Source of the DNA: Candidatus Microgenomates bacterium
Lineage (GTDB): Bacteria > Patescibacteria > Microgenomatia > JADHYG01
DNA: 10,582 bases
NCBI GenBank assembly: GCA_016782545.1
Contig: JADHYG010000034.1
Location: 1 to 10,582 of the forward strand
Direction: 5' to 3'
In this document: one piece after another, positions 7,120-10,582 of the stretch
Layout: every line of letters starts with the position of its first letter
How positions within the stretch are numbered: the first letter of the stretch is position 1
Program-made: the position numbers and the translations under genes
The notes under the pieces: generated by a model
Told to the model about the DNA's origin: nothing
What the model saw: the letters and a program-made list of their open reading frames with translations, nothing else
Database searches by the model: none

Positions 7120-8421
7120 CTATCCTAGTTTCCCGTGCAAAAACTCGTCATAAGCGCCTAAATCCAAAAGGCCATGGCCGGAGAAATTAAATAAAATGAC
7201 TTTTTCTTCACCTTTTTTGGCCTCTTCAATGACTGCTTTAATGGCATGAGCTGATTCTGGTGCGGGAATAATCCCTTCACAGCGGATAAAGTCCATTGCC
7301 GCTTTAAAAACAGGCACTTGAGAAAAACATTCTGCCTCAATCAATCCCTTTTTATATAAAAAGGACAGCAAAGGCGCCACGCCATGATATCTAAGACCAC
7401 CGGCATGAATCGGCGCTGGCACAAAAGTATGCCCCAAAGTAAACATCTTTAAAAGCGGTGTCATTTCAGCTGTATCACCAAAGTCATATTTAAACTTGCC
7501 CTTACATAAAGAAGGGCAGGCCTTTGGCTCAACCGCGATCAATCTTAAATCAGGCTTTTTGCCAGAAAGCTTGTCCGCTAAAAAAGGAAAAGCAATGCCG
7601 GCAAAATTACTGCCGCCGCCGCAGCAACCAATAATGACATCAGGATAAACACCTGCTTTTTTCAGCTGTTTTTTGGCTTCCTGACCAATGATTGTTTGAT
7701 GCAAAAGAACATGATTTAAAACACTGCCTAAAGTGTATTTAGTATCTTGATCTTTGGCGGCGACTTCAACGGCTTCAGAAATAGCCATACCTAAACTGCC
7801 ATGAGTGTCAGGATATTTTTTCAAAAAGTATTTTCCTGCCGCTGTTTCTCTAGAAGGGCTGGGAATAACTTTGGCGCCAAAAGCTTCCATCACCACGCGT
7901 CGATATGGCTTTTGATTGTATGAAATCTTGACCATAAAAACCTTGGCCTTAAGATTAAAAAACTGACAAGCCATCGCCACGGCACTACCCCACTGGCCAG
8001 CGCCGGTTTCCGTTGCCAAGCGCTTCACCCCTTCTTTTTTATTATAAAAAGCTTGAGCCAAAGCTGTATTAGGCTTGTGAGAACCAACCGGACTAACGCC
8101 TTCATATTTATAATAAATTCGCGCTTTGGTTTTTAAAAACTTTTCCAAGCGCCGAGCTCTAATCAGCGGTGATGGCCGGTAAAGTTTATAGATTTCCCTG
8201 ACTTCTTCTGGAATCTCAATAAACTCGTCCAGACTCACTTCCTGCTTAATCAGCTCCATGGGAAATAAAGGCGCTAAATCCGCCGGCCCAATTGGCTTTT
8301 TTGTCTTGGGATGTAATGGCGGCGCTGGCAATTCTCCCAAATATTTTTTTAGATAATGACTGATGTTTAAAAAATGCGTTGGCATTTCTTTTTCATCAAG
8401 TAAAATTTTTGTTTTTAACAT
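7120..8421 (-). CDS. trpB: TrpB2-type tryptophan synthase beta chain (TrpB-like PLP enzyme)
   Basis: PLP enzyme joining indole with serine (or, in some TrpB2, phosphoserine) to make tryptophan. 433 residues. Seen: the TrpB2-type N-terminus ILLDEKEMP...PAPPLHPKT, which supports ATG 8421 despite a Shine-Dalgarno AAAGGA only 3 bases away; [12 protein letters not shown] (82-93); PLP lysine K116 in GSHKPNTA; catalytic E138 in TETGAGQWG; and phosphate-binding GCCGGGSN (265-272). The C-terminus has [12 protein letters not shown] and FSGHG. No trpA or other trp gene is in the window, so indole salvage is more likely than full synthesis; that is inference. The gene follows tRNA-Trp and the T-box and precedes trpS. 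TrpB2, rather than TrpB1, is favoured by the extended N-terminus and total length. Confidence 0.93.
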   Translation of the reverse strand: MLKTKILLDEKEMPTHFLNISHYLKKYLGELPAPPLHPKTKKPIGPADLAPLFPMELIKQEVSLDEFIEIPEEVREIYKLYRPSPLIRARRLEKFLKTKARIYYKYEGVSPVGSHKPNTALAQAFYNKKEGVKRLATETGAGQWGSAVAMACQFFNLKAKVFMVKISYNQKPYRRVVMEAFGAKVIPSPSRETAAGKYFLKKYPDTHGSLGMAISEAVEVAAKDQDTKYTLGSVLNHVLLHQTIIGQEAKKQLKKAGVYPDVIIGCCGGGSNFAGIAFPFLADKLSGKKPDLRLIAVEPKACPSLCKGKFKYDFGDTAEMTPLLKMFTLGHTFVPAPIHAGGLRYHGVAPLLSFLYKKGLIEAECFSQVPVFKAAMDFIRCEGIIPAPESAHAIKAVIEEAKKGEEKVILFNFSGHGLLDLGAYDEFLHGKLG

Positions 8422-8424
8422 ATT

Positions 8425-8469
8425 TCCTTTCTTAGAAAGTCTTAATTATTTATCAACTGATAAATAATT
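8425..8469 (-). promoter_or_regulatory. Hairpins in the trpB leader next to the Shine-Dalgarno
   Basis: A perfect 11-bp AT-only stem AATTATTTATC/GATAAATAATT with a 4-nt loop (8444-8469) lies just upstream of the trpB ribosome site. A second small stem CTTTC-TAA-GAAAG shares bases with the Shine-Dalgarno AAAGGA (8425-8430). Together they could restrain translation, but no known riboswitch is recognisable in this roughly 220-base leader. The rest (8470-8644) holds only weak hairpins such as GCTC-GAA-GAGC. Confidence 0.4.
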
Positions 8470-8644
8470 CTAGAGTTTCTTAGACCCCGCTAAATCGCTC
8501 TTCGAGCCGTGTACGAATAGTACCTAAAGGCGAGAAGTAAGATTGTGTGGGGAAAAATAATTAATAATCACTAACAAGTTTGACGAAATTTTCGCCAGTA
8601 TTCATTACCCCTAGTCTTTAAAAAATGATTTTTTATGTTTTTCA

Positions 8645-8718
8645 TGGCGGGTCCGGAAGGAATCGAACCTCCGATCGGTGTTTTGGAGACACCTGGTATA
8701 CCACTTACCTACAGACCC
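8645..8718 (-). tRNA. tRNA-Trp (anticodon CCA)
   Basis: A complete cloverleaf with an encoded CCA end. Acceptor GGGTCTG/CGGACCC has 7 pairs (one G-U). The D-arm GGT/ACC carries the loop GTGGTA. The anticodon stem is GGTGT/ACACC with loop CTCCAAA, anticodon CCA at 8686-8684. The variable loop is 4 nt, and the T-arm is GGAGG/CCTTC with loop TTCGATT. The discriminator is G73, as is usual in bacterial tRNA-Trp. It lies between the T-box terminator and trpB on the same strand, so it may be on the T-box-controlled transcript. A weak own promoter (TTGTGT, 18 bp, TATTAA, about 8789-8760) cannot be excluded. Confidence 0.96.
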
Positions 8719-8719
8719 A

Positions 8720-8781
8720 CATTCATTCGCATCTATTCGTGATGTTAATAATTTCTACATTAATATTCGTATTTATTCGCG
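8720..8781. repeat. Imperfect direct repeats rich in ATTCG upstream of tRNA-Trp
   Basis: Two related units, CATTCATTCGCATCTATTCG (8720-8739) and CATTAATATTCGTATTTATTCG (8758-8779), fill the gap between the T-box terminator and the tRNA. They contain alternating ATTCG-type words. They might be processing or spacer sequence, or a dispersed repeat; no function is evident. Confidence 0.55.
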
Positions 8782-8785
8782 TTAC

Positions 8786-8817
8786 ACAAAAAAAACTCGC
8801 CTTTAAAAGGGCGAGTT
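8786..8817 (-). terminator. Intrinsic terminator of the T-box leader
   Basis: Perfect 8-bp stem AACTCGCC/GGCGAGTT, 8-nt loop, then an unbroken U-run on the minus-strand transcript (8795-8788). Its 5' arm overlaps the 3' arm of the antiterminator, the mutually exclusive pairing expected of a transcriptional T-box. Confidence 0.93.
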
Positions 8818-9007
8818 CAAAGTGAACCGCGATACCACCTTTATTTATCTGACTCTCACGAGCCGAGATCTCTATGACTGACTCCTTCCGCCAGTTGGCG
8901 GATGACATCAGTCTGCGGCTTGATTACCGACCGCTGCGGACTCCGCATTTCCTCGAAGTAGCTCAGGGATTCCAACCAATCCCCTCAACGCTTTTACATT
9001 CAATTAA
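8786..9007 (-). promoter_or_regulatory. T-box riboswitch with intrinsic terminator, probably tRNA-Trp responsive
   Basis: The transcribed leader contains AAAGGTGGTATCGCGG (8842-8827), a close match to the T-box consensus, which binds the NCCA end of uncharged tRNA. Antiterminator: AAAGG pairs with CCTTT, the bulge is TGGTATC, and GCGGTTCA pairs with TGAACTCGC with one bulge. The competing terminator is AACTCGCC/GGCGAGTT (8817-8794) followed by eight Us. A stem III-like hairpin lies at about 8873-8851 and stem II-like GC hairpins between. Stem I appears short: AGC GTTGA GGGGA ... TCCC TGA GCT, with UUGGUUGGAA in the loop, so UGG (8974-8972) may be the Trp specifier. Downstream genes are tRNA-Trp, trpB and trpS. 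T-box identity is firm; Trp specificity is inferred from the genes and this UGG. Confidence 0.9.
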
Positions 9008-9013
9008 GAAGTA

Positions 9014-9042
9014 ATTTTAAACCTTCCTTGACTGAAAGTCAA
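9014..9042 (-). promoter_or_regulatory. Promoter of the T-box/tRNA-Trp/trpB/trpS unit
   Basis: A -35 TTGACT (9042-9037), 17-bp spacer and -10 TAAAAT (9019-9014) would start RNA near 9007, just before stem I. The -35 and spacer lie inside a perfect dyad CCTTGACT-TTC-AGTCAAGG, which could be an operator. Confidence 0.7.
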
Positions 9043-9057
9043 GGATCTCTTTTTTTT
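9026..9057 (+). terminator. Plus-strand hairpin with T-run overlapping the T-box promoter
   Basis: On the plus strand CCTTGACT-GAA-AGTCAAGG is followed by ATCTC and eight Ts, a canonical intrinsic terminator shape. No plus-strand gene ends before it (the nearest upstream bases are T-box antisense), so it may stop antisense transcription, or be a dyad with another role. Confidence 0.5.
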
Positions 9058-9075
9058 AGGTTTACAAGTGCGCGA

Positions 9076-9167
9076 GCAGAAAACTCAACACTCTTCTACC
9101 ATATCTCATCTAGCTACTTAGGTCTTAATTATTTACTTACATCTCATCTAAAACTAGAGTTTTCTGC
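9076..9167. repeat. 11-bp inverted repeat framing 70 bases after truB
   Basis: Perfect arms GCAGAAAACTC (9076-9086) and GAGTTTTCTGC (9157-9167). Inside, the 10-mer ATCTCATCTA occurs twice (9103-9112, 9141-9150), and a local palindrome AAAACT-AG-AGTTTT (9150-9163) competes with the long-range pairing. It lies in the 3' untranslated stretch after truB (stop 9186). I see no ORF or tRNA fold in it. Confidence 0.6.
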
Positions 9168-9185
9168 CAAGCAGTTATATATCCT

Positions 9186-9857
9186 TTATTGAATTGAATT
9201 TGTCAAGTTTTGAGCTTGATCAAGACTAAACTCTCCTATCCTCGTTCTGACTAAACTCTTAAGATGAGCAGGAAAGCCCAAAGCCTTGCCAAGATCAACG
9301 GCTAATTGACGGATGTAAACGCCTTTACCACAAGTGGCTTTCAGTTTAACAACCGGATAAGTCTTATCAGTTCCTTTTTTAAAATCCAAAATTTCAATCT
9401 TTTTTATTTCTATTATTCTTTCTGGCAATTTCTTTGGTTTGATTCCTTTTCTCGCCAATTCATAAAGCTTCTTTCCCTTTATTTTCACCGCCGAATACAA
9501 AGGAACACTCTGTCTTATCTTCCCTAAAAATCCCAAGCATTTAATTTCGACCTGCGATCGCGTGGTGTTTTTAAATGCCTGAGGCGGAATTTGTTCAGTT
9601 ATTTTCCCTTCAGCATCACCAGTATCTGTTTCAATCCCAAACTCCACTTCGGCCACATATTCTTTTTCCATTTGCATATATTTAATCTGTTCTTTGGTTT
9701 TTTTACCAACCAGAACAATCAAAACCCCAGTCGCCGTCGGATCCAACGTTCCAGCATGACCTACTTTCCTCACGCCAAGCTTTCTGCGAACAATATCAAC
9801 CACATCATGAGATGTGATTCCTTTTGGTTTATTAATAATTAAAACCTTATCTTCCAT
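9186..9857 (-). CDS. truB: tRNA pseudouridine(55) synthase TruB
   Basis: Converts U55 in the T-loop of tRNAs to pseudouridine. 223 residues. The start IINKPKGITSHDVV is typical, and catalytic Asp39 lies in GHAGTLDPTATGVL. Later motifs are VPLYSAVKIKGKKLYELAR (about 118-136), CGKGVYIRQLAVDLG (about 177-191) and LVRTRIGEFSL near the end. The protein stops after the catalytic domain and lacks the C-terminal PUA domain of E. coli TruB (about 314 residues), as in other short forms. ATG 9857 is only 7 bases from a TGT-TAAAAT extended -10 box, with no Shine-Dalgarno. It is divergent from the small basic protein gene. Family assignment is secure. Confidence 0.95.
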   Translation of the reverse strand: MEDKVLIINKPKGITSHDVVDIVRRKLGVRKVGHAGTLDPTATGVLIVLVGKKTKEQIKYMQMEKEYVAEVEFGIETDTGDAEGKITEQIPPQAFKNTTRSQVEIKCLGFLGKIRQSVPLYSAVKIKGKKLYELARKGIKPKKLPERIIEIKKIEILDFKKGTDKTYPVVKLKATCGKGVYIRQLAVDLGKALGFPAHLKSLVRTRIGEFSLDQAQNLTNSIQ

Positions 9858-9864
9858 ATCTCAT

Positions 9865-9873
9865 ATTTTAACA
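9865..9873 (-). promoter_or_regulatory. Extended -10 promoter of truB, near-leaderless
   Basis: TGT-TAAAAT (9873-9865) forms an extended -10 without a good -35 (GATCAA at the right distance). Seven bases separate it from ATG 9857, so the mRNA would start at or beside the start codon. Confidence 0.55.
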
Positions 9874-9887
9874 GTTTAATTAAAAGC

Positions 9888-9916
9888 TTGATCTCTGAAG
9901 TTTATTTTAGTAAAAT
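9888..9916 (+). promoter_or_regulatory. Promoter of the small basic protein, near-leaderless
   Basis: TTGATC (9888-9893), a 17-bp spacer and TAAAAT (9911-9916), with 8 bases to ATG 9925 and no Shine-Dalgarno. It is back-to-back with the truB promoter. Confidence 0.7.
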
Positions 9917-9924
9917 AGCTCATC

Positions 9925-10119
9925 ATGGGAAATATTTCATCAAAAAGAAAAAGCTTTCTAATCAAACAAAAACATCAAAGAAAAACAAAGCTTAAAAAAC
10001 TTCGGGAAAAATATGTGGGAACCAAATCATCTTTTGAAAAAGATAAGGTTTGGGAAAAAGCTCACAAAATCTCGCCCTTGCTTTCCAAAGAAGAATTTTT
10101 AAAACCAATTAAAGAATAA
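9925..10119 (+). CDS. Small basic protein of unknown function, DUF6800-like
   Basis: A 64-residue, strongly basic protein. The first 30 residues are dominated by Lys/Arg (SSKRKSFLIKQKHQRKTKLK, KKLREKY), and the second half reads EKDKVWEKAHKISPLLSKEEFLKPIKE. The pattern of a basic helix followed by 'K..KISP.LS.EEFL.PIK' is one I have seen in small proteins of CPR bacteria, I think under DUF6800; that name is from memory and uncertain. The basic helix suggests RNA or ribosome binding, which is inference only. It has its own near-leaderless promoter, is divergent from truB, and its 3' end overlaps the convergent downstream gene by 11 bases. The promoter and family-like C-terminus make it a real gene. 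Confidence 0.75.
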   Translation: MGNISSKRKSFLIKQKHQRKTKLKKLREKYVGTKSSFEKDKVWEKAHKISPLLSKEEFLKPIKE

Positions 10120-10582
10120 GCCTAAGCTTTTCTACTTCTTTTTTCTTCGGCAAAGAAATTAATATCTGTTTTTCCATTTTTTTTCCATATTTTACTTTTA
10201 CTTGATTGCCTTTGAAATCAGAATAAAAAACAGTTAATTGAGCAGCTATTTCAATTACTGCTTCTGTTTTGGGCCCTCGAAGAAGAGAAGTTGGAGAAGG
10301 AGTATCAATGACTTCAAAAATAAAATCGTCAGCGTCTTTCATTTCTAACAATTTTTTATTTTCTTCCTCATTTCTTCCCACAATAATCTTACTGTCTCCA
10401 AAGCGAAAATGGCGGCCAACTTTCAGAAGTTGAAAATCCAAAACTGTTGCTTTCTTCTTGTTCTTAAGCAAATCTTTAACTTTAATACCAAATTGTTTTT
10501 CAGTTAAAAGACAACCGCCGCCAGGAGGAGGAATGTTTTTAATGCCAAATTTTTTTGCCAGTTTAAATTGTTCTAATCTTCT
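10109..10582 (-). CDS. C-terminal part of a tRNA-thiolation-like (MnmA/ThiI-related) protein, 5' end outside window
   Basis: The frame is open from the window edge to TAA 10109 (157 residues), so the start and N-terminal part are missing. Recognisable conserved words: KKFGIKNIPPPGGGCLLT (about 11-27), KVGRHFRFG, KIIVGRNEEENKKL, then AVIEIAAQLTVFYSD and a basic end. I know this combination (PPxGGCLLT, GRHFR, GRNEEEN) from proteins annotated as tRNA thiouridylase or methyltransferase-like, downstream of a PP-loop ATPase domain. If that holds, the missing N-terminus should carry SGGxDS. The tail is probably RNA binding. It is convergent with the small basic protein, 11-base overlap. Function is moderately to weakly supported. 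Confidence 0.55.
   Translation of the reverse strand, partial: RRLEQFKLAKKFGIKNIPPPGGGCLLTEKQFGIKVKDLLKNKKKATVLDFQLLKVGRHFRFGDSKIIVGRNEEENKKLLEMKDADDFIFEVIDTPSPTSLLRGPKTEAVIEIAAQLTVFYSDFKGNQVKVKYGKKMEKQILISLPKKKEVEKLRLIL

Noticed and set aside
8625..8825. Plus-strand ORF of 66 codons over the tRNA-Trp region
   Set aside because: It is the antisense of tRNA-Trp and the T-box terminator; the protein has no recognisable pattern.
8723..8908. Minus-strand ORF of 61 codons inside the T-box leader
   Set aside because: It lies across the T-box antiterminator and terminator, whose RNA structure explains the sequence; no Shine-Dalgarno.
9076..9167. Possible tRNA or degenerate tRNA in the framed segment
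   Set aside because: No T-loop TTCRA motif, no D-arm and no anticodon stem can be drawn on either strand.
1..10582. CRISPR array or UGA recoding
   Set aside because: No regularly spaced repeats of suitable length; UGA terminates trpS and the antitoxin and does not occur inside conserved domains.

Overview
The window looks like a piece of a Patescibacteria (CPR) genome. The DNA is AT-rich. UGA is used only as a stop, so there is no Gracilibacteria-type recoding. TruB is short and lacks a C-terminal PUA domain. A tiny basic protein at 9925-10119 resembles one I know mainly from CPR genomes. TrpB stands alone without trpA. Several genes appear to be transcribed with almost no 5' leader. I cannot place it below phylum level.

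Layout. 1-3212 (minus): ftsH, nearly complete, interrupted by an in-frame 454-residue LAGLIDADG intein at the AAA+ pore loop. 3213-3481: hairpin-rich mosaic repeat. 3482-4812 (plus): a glycosyltransferase family 2 gene and a HAD phosphatase gene. 4813-4989: a relic of a trpS 3' end next to a second copy of the hairpin repeat. 4990-5952 (minus): a RelE/ParE-like toxin, its antitoxin and a DUF6941-like protein, overlapping as one operon. 5986-9007 (minus): a tryptophan locus reading promoter, T-box riboswitch, tRNA-Trp(CCA), trpB2-type tryptophan synthase beta, trpS. 9186-9857 (minus): truB. 9925-10119 (plus): the small basic protein. 10109-10582 (minus): the C-terminal part of a tRNA-thiolation-like protein.

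How it works together. The tryptophan locus appears to be a salvage and charging unit. TrpB2 would make Trp from indole and serine (or phosphoserine), TrpS would charge it, and the tRNA-Trp gene lies between the T-box and the enzymes. The T-box would therefore let uncharged tRNA-Trp raise expression of its own gene, of Trp supply and of the charging enzyme. The other strong signal is ftsH, whose protease cannot be active until the intein removes itself.

The segment between the two trpS 3' ends carries the toxin-antitoxin operon and is bordered by a palindromic repeat, so it looks like an acquired cassette.
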